64,000 nucleotides of DNA, from NCBI RefSeq assembly GCF_900188275.1, contig NZ_FZNY01000002.1, forward strand, positions 124,001 to 188,000, read 5' to 3'. The notes below the pieces were generated by a model. The model was not told the DNA's origin. It ran no database searches and worked only from the letters and a program-made list of their open reading frames with translations. Source of the DNA: Dokdonia pacifica (GTDB lineage: Bacteria > Bacteroidota > Bacteroidia > Flavobacteriales > Flavobacteriaceae). Position numbers and translations under genes: made by a program. Below are positions 1 through 6,870 of the stretch, piece after piece (position 1 is the first letter of the stretch; each line of letters starts with the position of its first letter).

Positions 1-608
1 CACTGGAAGCAGGAATTTTTGAGTATCACGATAAGATTCCGCTAAAAAGGGATTTCCAAAATCGAGGTATTCGTGTAGTGCCAAATGCCGTAGCACGTCA
101 CGGAGCGTATATTTCTAGCGGTGTTATTTTAATGCCAAGTTATGTAAATATAGGTGCTTATGTAGATGAAGGTACCATGGTAGATACTTGGGCAACGGTA
201 GGAAGTTGTGCACAAATAGGTAAAAATGTACACTTAAGTGGTGGTGTAGGAATAGGTGGTGTATTAGAACCATTACAAGCCTCTCCTGTGATTATAGAAG
301 ATGGCGCTTTTATAGGAAGTCGTTGTATTGTTGTAGAAGGAGTACATATAGAAAAGGAAGCTGTTTTAGGAGCAAATGTTGTATTAACAATGAGTACTAA
401 AATCATTGATGTTACAGGAGATACTCCTGTTGAAATGAAAGGAAGAGTTCCTGCGCGTTCTGTTGTAATTCCTGGTAGTTATACTAAAAAGTTTGCAGCT
501 GGAGAATACAATGTACCTTGTGCTTTGATTATTGGTAAACGTAAAGAAAGTACAAATAAGAAAACCTCTCTTAATGATGCTTTAAGAGAATATGATGTAG
601 CAGTATAG
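1..608 (+). CDS. dapD: 2,3,4,5-tetrahydropyridine-2,6-dicarboxylate N-succinyltransferase (5' truncated)
   Basis: The enzyme succinylates tetrahydrodipicolinate in the lysine/diaminopimelate pathway in the cytoplasm. The reading frame is open from base 3, so the start lies outside the window and about 201 C-terminal residues are visible. They contain the family signature [18 protein letters not shown], then [24 protein letters not shown], here given as [19 protein letters not shown] in part, inside left-handed beta-helix hexapeptide repeats. The C-terminal part has the usual [12 protein letters not shown] segment. A GTG at 78 is an internal valine, not a start. It ends 12 bp before the next plus-strand gene, so the two may be cotranscribed. 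Identification is secure from sequence pattern alone. Confidence 0.95.
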   Translation, partial: LEAGIFEYHDKIPLKRDFQNRGIRVVPNAVARHGAYISSGVILMPSYVNIGAYVDEGTMVDTWATVGSCAQIGKNVHLSGGVGIGGVLEPLQASPVIIEDGAFIGSRCIVVEGVHIEKEAVLGANVVLTMSTKIIDVTGDTPVEMKGRVPARSVVIPGSYTKKFAAGEYNVPCALIIGKRKESTNKKTSLNDALREYDVAV

Positions 609-620
609 TCACATTCTATA

Positions 621-1682
621 ATGGATAAAAAAATATTAATTATACAACACAAAATGATAGGCGATGTTTTGACATCGTCTATTCTTTGTGAGGCAATTAA
701 ACATAGATATCCAAAAGCAACTGTTCATTATCTAGTAAATGAACATACCTTACCTGTATTAGAAAACAATCCCTTTATAGATCAAAAGGTGGTGTTTACT
801 CCAGAAATGGTAAAAAGCAGGAAAACAGCGAGAAAATTTCGTTCACAACTGGCTTCCCATGCATATGATATTGTCATAGATGTCTATTCCAAAATTGGGA
901 GTGCCAGTATATGTAAAGCTACGAAGGCCACACAACGTATTGGTTATAAAAAGTGGTATACAAAAGCCTTTTATACAGATTTATATACATACCATTATAC
1001 TCCAGAGACAGAAGCTGGACTTGCGATAGAAAATCGTATGAAGCTACTTCAAGCCATTGATGCTGATTTTCCTAAAGCATTAAAACCTAAATTGTATGTA
1101 ACTGATGAGGAGATCGCTTCCGCGAAAAAAATACTAGCTGAAGTTAGAACAAACCCAGATCAAAAATTATACATGATAGGGATTCTTGGTAGTTCGTCTA
1201 ATAAAACCTATCCCCTACGTTACCTAGCCACCCTATTAGATCATATTGTACATAAAACGGAAGCTCAGTTACTGTTTAATTATATTCCGAAACAAATAGA
1301 TCAAGTAGAAGCATTGTATGAATTATGCTCAGAAAAAACCCAGCAACATATCTTAAAAGATATTTATGGGAAGAGTTTGCGTGAGTTCATTGCATTCACC
1401 ACACAATGTGATGCATTGATAGGAAATGAAGGCGGTGCTATCAATATGGCGAAAGCATTGGATATTCCTACTTTTACAATTTTCTCTCCTTGGATACGTA
1501 GAGCCGCTTGGGCTTTATATGAAAATGATCAAAATCATGTGGTTCATCTACAGGATTTTGAATCGAGCTTATATACTTCAAAAAGTCTTAAGGATATGAA
1601 GAAACGAACGGAGTATTATTATTCGTTACTCACTCCTGAGAAAATTGTAGAGAAATTAGATGAATTTATTTCAATGCATTAA
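621..1682 (+). CDS. Glycosyltransferase family 9 (LPS heptosyltransferase-like)
   Basis: This 353-aa protein resembles ADP-heptose:LPS heptosyltransferases. The N terminus ILIIQHKMIGDVLTSS matches the GT9 pattern with a Gly-Asp at the start of the first Rossmann domain. Near residue 265 there is DALIGNEGGAINMAKAL followed by PTFTIFSP, which corresponds to the donor-binding G(N/D)xGxxHxAxALxxPTVALFGP region of the family, although the usual His is replaced. It probably adds a sugar to the lipopolysaccharide core at the inner membrane face. Its stop overlaps the stop of the convergent epimerase gene by a few bases. The exact sugar cannot be told. Confidence 0.8.
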   Translation: MDKKILIIQHKMIGDVLTSSILCEAIKHRYPKATVHYLVNEHTLPVLENNPFIDQKVVFTPEMVKSRKTARKFRSQLASHAYDIVIDVYSKIGSASICKATKATQRIGYKKWYTKAFYTDLYTYHYTPETEAGLAIENRMKLLQAIDADFPKALKPKLYVTDEEIASAKKILAEVRTNPDQKLYMIGILGSSSNKTYPLRYLATLLDHIVHKTEAQLLFNYIPKQIDQVEALYELCSEKTQQHILKDIYGKSLREFIAFTTQCDALIGNEGGAINMAKALDIPTFTIFSPWIRRAAWALYENDQNHVVHLQDFESSLYTSKSLKDMKKRTEYYYSLLTPEKIVEKLDEFISMH

Positions 1683-2620
1683 AGAAACTTCTCTTGATAC
1701 CAAGCAACCTGTGCACGAAGTCCTTCTTCAAAATCAGTAGTTGGTTTGTAATCTAATAATTGTTTTGCCTTATCAATAGTTGCTGCTGTTTTTAATTGAT
1801 CTCCAGGACGTTTCCCTACATGATCAATTAGCGCTTTCTTTCCAATTATTTTTTCAATGAGAGCAATCCCCTGCCCTGTAGTATACACCGCAGTACTTCC
1901 AAGATTGATAATCTCCCCATTACACCCCTCTTTATGGGTAATTATCTTTTCTAATCCGTCTATAATATCTCCCACATAGGTAAAACTACGCTCATGATGC
2001 TCACTGCCTTCATACAAGGGAAATGAAGTACCATCATAAATCGCTTTAATCAGTTTTGTATATAGTTTTTCCGGACGTTCTCTAGGGCCGTAGACAGAAA
2101 ATAAACGGATAGAACAAGCATCAAGCTTTCCAGAGCGTTGTGATGCTAGAACTAATTGCTCTGCTGCCAATTTTGTAACACCATAATCTGATACTGGCAT
2201 AGGTGCTTCTTCTTCGGTAGATGTAGCGTGTAAACCATAAATAGACGATGTGGCTATATTTACAAATAATTGCGTATTCTTATTTTGATGGATAGACCAC
2301 TGCAATAAGTTTTGAGTTACTTGTATATTATTGCGTTCGTAATCTGTAAATGGTGTGGTTGCTGAAATACCAGGTTGTGCCGCAAAATGATAAATAATAT
2401 CAATATCGTTAGGCAAGATGATACTTAAATCGTCAAGTAAATCTGCTGTAAGTAAAGTAACTCCAACTTTTTTGATATCATTTGCGTTGATTTCTTTTAA
2501 TTTAGGGTCATAATACTCAGAAAAGTTATCTATTCCTAATACTTGATGTCCCTGAGACACTAAACGTTCACAAAGGTGAGAGCCTATAAAACCTGCTGCT
2601 CCAGTAACTAATATTTTCAT
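1679..2620 (-). CDS. NAD-dependent nucleotide-sugar epimerase/dehydratase
   Basis: The 313-aa protein is an extended short-chain dehydrogenase. The N-terminal GAAGFIGSH is the glycine-rich NAD-binding loop. The stretch DNFSEYYDPKLKE resembles UDP-glucuronate 4-epimerases of the CapI type. The active-site Tyr-x-x-x-Lys appears as YGVTK near residue 145, preceded by a TSSIYG serine segment. It probably converts UDP-glucuronate to UDP-galacturonate or a similar pair for surface glycans. The start ATG overlaps the stop of the upstream glycosyltransferase (ATGA), which points to translational coupling. Substrate is inferred only. Confidence 0.8.
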   Translation of the reverse strand: MKILVTGAAGFIGSHLCERLVSQGHQVLGIDNFSEYYDPKLKEINANDIKKVGVTLLTADLLDDLSIILPNDIDIIYHFAAQPGISATTPFTDYERNNIQVTQNLLQWSIHQNKNTQLFVNIATSSIYGLHATSTEEEAPMPVSDYGVTKLAAEQLVLASQRSGKLDACSIRLFSVYGPRERPEKLYTKLIKAIYDGTSFPLYEGSEHHERSFTYVGDIIDGLEKIITHKEGCNGEIINLGSTAVYTTGQGIALIEKIIGKKALIDHVGKRPGDQLKTAATIDKAKQLLDYKPTTDFEEGLRAQVAWYQEKFL

Positions 2621-3456
2621 TCTTCTATATCGTCGCCTTTTTTAATACCAAAATAGGTATAGGCATATCCTTTTTTTCTTGTGTTTTTTCTTATAGCTAG
2701 ATTACGCTCCAGGGATTCTTTTGTTTTATATCCTCTAGGATGATCTAAATGCAAACATAATGCTCTATGACGAATTTGTTTGCCTTTAACTCCTGCATTT
2801 TCTAAACGTTCTCCTAATTCTCTATCTGGACCTCCATATTGCATACGTTCATCGTATCCATTAATACGAAGTAAATCTTCTAACCAAGCAGAAGAATTAC
2901 AATTATTAAATGAGGCATTAGAAGGTGTAACAGCATCTAATAACTTTGCTACAGTCTCTCCACTGGCAAGTTTTCTATATTGCGAAGATCCAAGTGATCC
3001 ATTTTCTTTTAACCACTCAACATTAAAACAATTACCAGATATAATATCTTCTTTAGTAATCCCTTCACTAAGACTCATATCCAATTTGCAGTATCCGCCA
3101 GATAAGAACTTACCTTTTTCAGCATAATTTGCATGACGTTCTAAAAAATCTTCTTTTGGAATGCAATCGCCATCTGTAAAAACTACATACTCATTTTCAG
3201 CTTTAGTTAGTGCTATATTAAGTATGGTTTGTCTTCGATATCCTTTATCTTCGTGCCAAATGTGACGTAAAGGTACAGGATACTCTTTTTGAAAAGATTT
3301 TATAAGATCTTCAGTTTCCTTTCCAGAACCATCATCTGCTATAATTACTTCAAAATCTGTATAGGTTTGTGTACTATAGCCGTGAAGTACCTTTTCTAAC
3401 CATTTTACATTATTGTAAGTAGCTATGATCAACGTTATTTTAGGTAGTTGTTGCAT
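2617..3456 (-). CDS. Glycosyltransferase family 2 with galactosyltransferase-type C-terminal segment
   Basis: The 279-aa protein begins with the GT-A fold signature ITLIIATYNN, followed by ADDGSG and the metal-binding TDGDCIP, a DxD-type motif, near residue 93. The C-terminal GGPDRELGERLENAG segment resembles the acceptor-site region found in chondroitin-synthase-like and galactosyltransferase-type GT2 proteins. There are no membrane helices, so it acts in the cytoplasm on a lipid-linked acceptor. It forms a two-gene unit with the overlapping epimerase downstream, suggesting that the epimerase makes its sugar donor. Donor and acceptor are unknown. Confidence 0.8.
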   Translation of the reverse strand: MQQLPKITLIIATYNNVKWLEKVLHGYSTQTYTDFEVIIADDGSGKETEDLIKSFQKEYPVPLRHIWHEDKGYRRQTILNIALTKAENEYVVFTDGDCIPKEDFLERHANYAEKGKFLSGGYCKLDMSLSEGITKEDIISGNCFNVEWLKENGSLGSSQYRKLASGETVAKLLDAVTPSNASFNNCNSSAWLEDLLRINGYDERMQYGGPDRELGERLENAGVKGKQIRHRALCLHLDHPRGYKTKESLERNLAIRKNTRKKGYAYTYFGIKKGDDIEE

Positions 3457-3528
3457 TTGGTTGGTTTACTACAAAAATAAACTTTTAATTATAAAAAAGA
3501 TTAGTAGTTTTGCTATCCTACTAAATTT

Positions 3529-4287
3529 ATGGAAAAATTAACCGCAATAATCCCTACTGGCAACGAAGAGCACAATATTCGTGAGGTTCTCGAATCTGTG
3601 ACTTTTGCTGATGAGATTATGGTCGTAGATTCCATGAGTACAGATAATACAATCTCTATAGCCAAAGAATATACAGATACTATCTTACGTCGCAAGTATC
3701 ATTATTCTGCTTCACAAAAGAATTGGGCAATTCCACAAGCAAAACATGAATGGATACTCCTAGTAGATGCAGATGAAAGAGTTACGCCAGATTTAAGAGA
3801 TGAGATTATAGAAATTCTAAAAAACCCACCTTCAGATGGAACTGTAGCCTACTGGATATATCGTACCAACCATTTTATGGGGAAACGTGTACGTTATAGC
3901 GGATGGCAAAATGATAAGGTAATTCGTTTATTTAGAAAGAGTAAATGTGCTTATGAAGATAAAATGGTACATGCAGAGATTGTTGCAGATGGTAACGTAG
4001 GATTTTTAAAGAATCGTTTTCATCATAATACCTATATCACATTAAACAGTCATATCACAAAACTCAATAGATATGCCGCTTGGCAAGCTAGAGATTATGA
4101 TAAAAAAACAGGACGATTACATATCTATCATTTTGTAATCAAACCGTTTTGGGGCTTTTTTAAACATTATGTCGTTCAAATGGGATTTAGAGATGGTGTG
4201 GTAGGGCTTATTATAAGCTATTTACATGCCTATGCTATATGGATGCGTTATGCAAAGCTATGGTTGTATAGACGAGGATTGAAATAA
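3529..4287 (+). CDS. Glycosyltransferase family 2 (WaaE/KdtX-like LPS core glycosyltransferase)
   Basis: The 252-aa protein starts LTAIIPTGNEEHNI and has DEIMVVDSMSTDNT and the metal site LLVDADERVTPDL, all typical of the small GT2 proteins that add a glucose to the LPS inner core. The middle (YWIYRTNHFMGKRVRYSGW) and the basic, aromatic C terminus fit the same group. It is divergent from the GT2/epimerase pair across a 72-bp gap that must hold both promoters. A TAGTTTTG box at 3505-3512 resembles a Bacteroidetes -7 element, but I see no matching TTG at -33. Confidence 0.8.
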   Translation: MEKLTAIIPTGNEEHNIREVLESVTFADEIMVVDSMSTDNTISIAKEYTDTILRRKYHYSASQKNWAIPQAKHEWILLVDADERVTPDLRDEIIEILKNPPSDGTVAYWIYRTNHFMGKRVRYSGWQNDKVIRLFRKSKCAYEDKMVHAEIVADGNVGFLKNRFHHNTYITLNSHITKLNRYAAWQARDYDKKTGRLHIYHFVIKPFWGFFKHYVVQMGFRDGVVGLIISYLHAYAIWMRYAKLWLYRRGLK

Positions 4288-4299
4288 TAATTATTCTTT

Positions 4300-4366
4300 A
4301 TACGCTTTCGCGAAATCGAACTTGTGAGATTCACGATCATAGTGAGAGTAAAGCGATAAAGCGTAT
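4300..4366. repeat. Split or degenerate copy of the dispersed palindrome
   Basis: TATACGCTTTCGCGAAA starts at 4300 and matches the dispersed palindrome with one core mismatch (CTTTCGCGAAAT at 4305-4316). About 40 bp later AAAGCGTAT (4358-4366) supplies the missing right flank, so ATACGCTTT and AAAGCGTAT form outer arms. The segment between them holds two small overlapping inverted repeats (GTGA/TCAC type). It lies between the convergent 3' ends of a glycosyltransferase and a peptide gene. Confidence 0.6.
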
Positions 4367-4391
4367 GCTTCTACTTACTCAATAAAAAATA

Positions 4392-4429
4392 AAAGACAGC
4401 AATTAACTCATTGATTAATTACTGTCTTT
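4392..4429. terminator. Bidirectional rho-independent terminator
   Basis: AAAGACAG and CTGTCTTT, continued inward by AATTAA/TTAATT with one mismatch, form a hairpin with a short loop. It has A- and T-rich flanks on both sides and sits between convergent genes, just past the stop of the minus-strand peptide gene. Confidence 0.75.
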
Positions 4430-4448
4430 ACTTAAATTATATGCTATT

Positions 4449-4682
4449 TTATCTATGAGCTTCATGTCCACAAGAGGCGTCCCAGCCTAGGCTTCCCCAA
4501 GCATTTACCCATGCAGTAGCAGATGCTTCGCTTTGATTACCATAAAATGTATGGCTAACACCATCTTTAGTTCGGATACACGCAAAGGCATGATCTTCAG
4601 AAATAATTCCTCCGTTGGTATTTTTTAATTGAGCATTATTTAATTCTTTAACGCCATTTAGATTTACAATGTTCTTTAACAT
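4449..4682 (-). CDS. Double-glycine leader peptide precursor (copy 1)
   Basis: The 77-aa product starts MLKNIVNLNG and its first 25 residues end in NTNGG, a bacteriocin-type double-glycine leader. The 52-residue core contains two cysteines, in ACIRTK and ASCG, and is rich in Trp, Ala and Gly. From ACIRTK to ASCG it is 37 of 39 residues identical to the neighbouring copy at 4808-5035, so the core is conserved while leader and tail drift. Leaders of this kind are normally cut by a C39 peptidase-transporter during export; none is in this window. Product, activity and any modification are unknown. A bacteriocin or signalling peptide is an inference from the leader. Confidence 0.75.
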   Translation of the reverse strand: MLKNIVNLNGVKELNNAQLKNTNGGIISEDHAFACIRTKDGVSHTFYGNQSEASATAWVNAWGSLGWDASCGHEAHR

Positions 4683-4807
4683 ACGTATTTAATTTAAAAA
4701 TTTATGATACTGGAAACATTTAGAGACACTTACAGCTTATGTCTATTATTATAAGAAATTCAATGATATGTTCCTTTTGAAAGAATTCTTATCCTTTGAA
4801 CATTATT

Positions 4808-5035
4808 TTATTGTTGATGCTGACTGCCACAGGAAGCATCCCATCCTAAACTCCCCCATGCATTTACCCAAGCCGTTGCAGAACCTTCACTTTGATTTCC
4901 GTAAAAAGTGTGACTAACTCCGTTTTTAGTTCGGATACATGCCCAACTACCTCCTGAAGCTCCACCAAGAGTGTATTTTAATTGTTTCTTATTTAATTTC
5001 TGAGCACCATTTAATTCTAAAATGTTTTTTAACAT
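4808..5035 (-). CDS. Double-glycine leader peptide precursor (copy 2)
   Basis: The 75-aa product starts MLKNILELNG and residue 25 is the second glycine of YTLGG. The core (50 residues) has ACIRTK, SHTFYGNQSE, WVNAWGSLGWD and ASCG, matching copy 1 except at two positions over 39 residues. The C terminus differs (SQHQQ here, HEAHR in copy 1). It lies 125 bp upstream of copy 1 on the same strand, and the pair looks like a tandem duplication. A terminator at 5143-5180 separates it from the upstream gene, so it should have its own promoter in 5036-5142, but I see no clear -33/-7 pair. Confidence 0.75.
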   Translation of the reverse strand: MLKNILELNGAQKLNKKQLKYTLGGASGGSWACIRTKNGVSHTFYGNQSEGSATAWVNAWGSLGWDASCGSQHQQ

Positions 5036-5142
5036 AATTGTTTGATTTTAAAGATTACATCTTGAAATTAAATAAGAATTAAATTATGAACAATAGTAAA
5101 TTCATATTTGCCTATGAAAAGTGTAAAAGCGTATTTAAATAC

Positions 5143-5180
5143 AAAAGCCATCAGCATATGTTACTATACTGATGGCTTTT
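5143..5180 (-). terminator. Rho-independent terminator
   Basis: AAAAGCCATCAG pairs perfectly with CTGATGGCTTTT around a 14-base loop, followed by A/T-rich sequence. It is placed 24 bp past the stop of the minus-strand gene ending at 5205. Confidence 0.8.
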
Positions 5181-5204
5181 ACGTGTGAATTATTAACTAA
5201 GCAC

Positions 5205-5723
5205 TTACTGTTGTTCCATAATTACATAATAATATGCAATTCCAATAGGTCTACCTACTCCTACAAATCCGGATTTTACAAGAACAGCATTGGTGTTTCC
5301 TGGATATAGTTTTTGAAGTTTACTTACGGCATCAGCTATAGCAACATTAATATCTGTAGAATTGTATGCATAACCGACTACTTGATTATTAGCTGTTTGA
5401 GTAAGTTCTTGTGGAACAGCTCCTTTCTCATCCATTAAGTCGCGTACAGGAATTTTCTGCGTACCAGATTCAGTTTGGAAATACACAAAATCTAGATCTG
5501 TAGCATATGGAATTGTTTTGGTAACTGTATATGGAAAGTATCCAATAGCACCACATGGATCTCCAACCACCATAAATATTGGAGGATAGATTTGTGCTGC
5601 AGATTGTTCAATTCTAATTTTGCAATATCCGTCTTCATGACCTTTTGCTACAATGGTTACTTTTGGATCATTTCCAATTCGATATGCAAATACTTCTTCT
5701 GGGTATAAAACTTGACTACTCAT
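5205..5723 (-). CDS. Hypothetical protein, 172 aa
   Basis: I do not recognise a family. The protein has no signal peptide and no membrane segment. It reads as a compact soluble protein of mixed beta strands (KVTIVAKGHEDGYCKIRIE; FVYFQTESG) with a helical stretch near residue 130 (INVAIADAVSKLQKLYP) and a C-terminal strand-rich end (GIAYYYVIMEQQ). It contains two cysteines. It lies directly upstream of the two double-glycine peptides on the same strand but is separated by a strong terminator, so a functional link is only suggested by proximity. Confidence 0.65.
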   Translation of the reverse strand: MSSQVLYPEEVFAYRIGNDPKVTIVAKGHEDGYCKIRIEQSAAQIYPPIFMVVGDPCGAIGYFPYTVTKTIPYATDLDFVYFQTESGTQKIPVRDLMDEKGAVPQELTQTANNQVVGYAYNSTDINVAIADAVSKLQKLYPGNTNAVLVKSGFVGVGRPIGIAYYYVIMEQQ

Positions 5724-6026
5724 AATATTAGGTGTTTTAGTGTTATGTTCTTACTCTATTTATATTGGTTTTTCAGAATCCACCAACTCTGTAATAGAAA
5801 TGAAGTAGCTACTTAATAATCACATTTCAATTACATTGTAAAATTCTGATTATCAGTACTTTTTATTAAGAGCAAAAACCCCTAATTATAGAAATCACGT
5901 ATAAACACTTGAAAACAAGGTATTTACACTCGTATTGTAATTAGTTAATATAAAACACAAAAAACCTCTAAAGAAGCTACTCTTTAGAGGTTTTACTATA
6001 AAATTGTTTTTAAAATGTGTGTATGC
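5724..6026. other. Intergenic region of about 300 bp
   Basis: The region is very AT-rich. It holds the terminator of the SPFH gene at 5961-5994 and, on the minus strand, the presumed promoter of the 172-aa gene. A run reading TTAGGGGTTTTTGC on the minus strand near 5873-5887 stands out as G-rich in this context. I could not match it to a known operator. No further gene is visible. Confidence 0.5.
5961..5994 (-). terminator. Rho-independent terminator
   Basis: AAAACCTCTAAAG pairs with CTTTAGAGGTTTT around an eight-base loop. It lies 32 bp downstream of the stop of the minus-strand SPFH gene. Confidence 0.8.
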
Positions 6027-6842
6027 TTAGTTATTCCCTAAAATCAATGGGAGTCCACTATCGCCAGAACCTACTACCACTACTTTAGCATTAGGTGATT
6101 CAGAAAGTTTTAAAGTTGCTTCTATTCCTTTGTCTTGAAGAATCTTATCTGTAAGTGATGCACTTAGTATTCTGTTTGCATCTGCTTTTCCTTGTGCTTC
6201 AATACGAACTTTTTCTGCTTCTTTTTGAGCCGTAACTAATCTAAACTCATACTCTAAAGATTCTTGCTCTTGTTTTAGTTTACGTTCAATTGCTTCTTTT
6301 ATAGTAGGAGGAAGTGTAACATCACGTATTAATATATTATTCAATTGGATATATTGATCCTTCACAATTTTTTCTGTTTCTTGAAAAATTTCTTCTTGAA
6401 TAGCATCTCTTTTACTACTGTATAATTGTTCTGGTGTATAACGCCCTACCACACTACGAGCTGCGCTACGAATTGCTGGTTGAATAATTCTCTCTAAATA
6501 ATCTTTTCCTTTTTGATTATGAAGTTTTCCTATATCTGCAGTTACAGGATTGTACCATGCCGTTGCATCAATTTGAATTTCAAGACCATTTGACGAAAGC
6601 ACTCTCATTTCTTCAAATAATTGCTGCTGACGTGTTTCATAATCAATTACCTTATTCCAAGGAGCAATTAAATGAAATCCAGGTCCTAAAGGTTCTTTAT
6701 CAGGATCTACTCCATCTCCTAATGTTTCATATAATACGCCTGCGTGACCTGCATCTATAGTAACAGCAGATTTTGCTAATACTACAATGACAAGAATTAG
6801 TATGACAATAATAGGTAATCCAATTTTTGGTAATTTATCCAT
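6027..6842 (-). CDS. Prohibitin-like SPFH/band 7 membrane protein
   Basis: The 271-aa protein has one N-terminal membrane helix (about residues 7-24), then an SPFH/band 7 domain starting at VTIDAGHAGVLYE and including GPGFHLIAPW, which is typical of prohibitins. The second half is a charged coiled coil (ERKLKQEQESLEYEFR, AQKEAEKVRIEAQGKAD) that should drive ring-like oligomers. The short C terminus is VGSGDSGLPLILGNN. Such proteins form membrane scaffolds and often work with FtsH-type proteases, but none is adjacent. It is monocistronic by position, with a terminator downstream and a 28-bp gap to the upstream gene. Confidence 0.85.
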   Translation of the reverse strand: MDKLPKIGLPIIVILILVIVVLAKSAVTIDAGHAGVLYETLGDGVDPDKEPLGPGFHLIAPWNKVIDYETRQQQLFEEMRVLSSNGLEIQIDATAWYNPVTADIGKLHNQKGKDYLERIIQPAIRSAARSVVGRYTPEQLYSSKRDAIQEEIFQETEKIVKDQYIQLNNILIRDVTLPPTIKEAIERKLKQEQESLEYEFRLVTAQKEAEKVRIEAQGKADANRILSASLTDKILQDKGIEATLKLSESPNAKVVVVGSGDSGLPLILGNN

Positions 6843-6870
6843 AATCTATTTTTTTAGTTAATTTTTAGTT

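Noticed and set aside
1115-1128. CGCTTCCGCGAAAA as a further palindrome copy
   Set aside because: It differs at two core positions and lacks the right arm, so I did not count it.
4449-5035. Class IIa (pediocin-like) bacteriocins because of the FYGNQ motif
   Set aside because: The pediocin box needs YGNGV followed by paired cysteines with fixed spacing. Here the Gly is Gln and the Cys pair is far apart.
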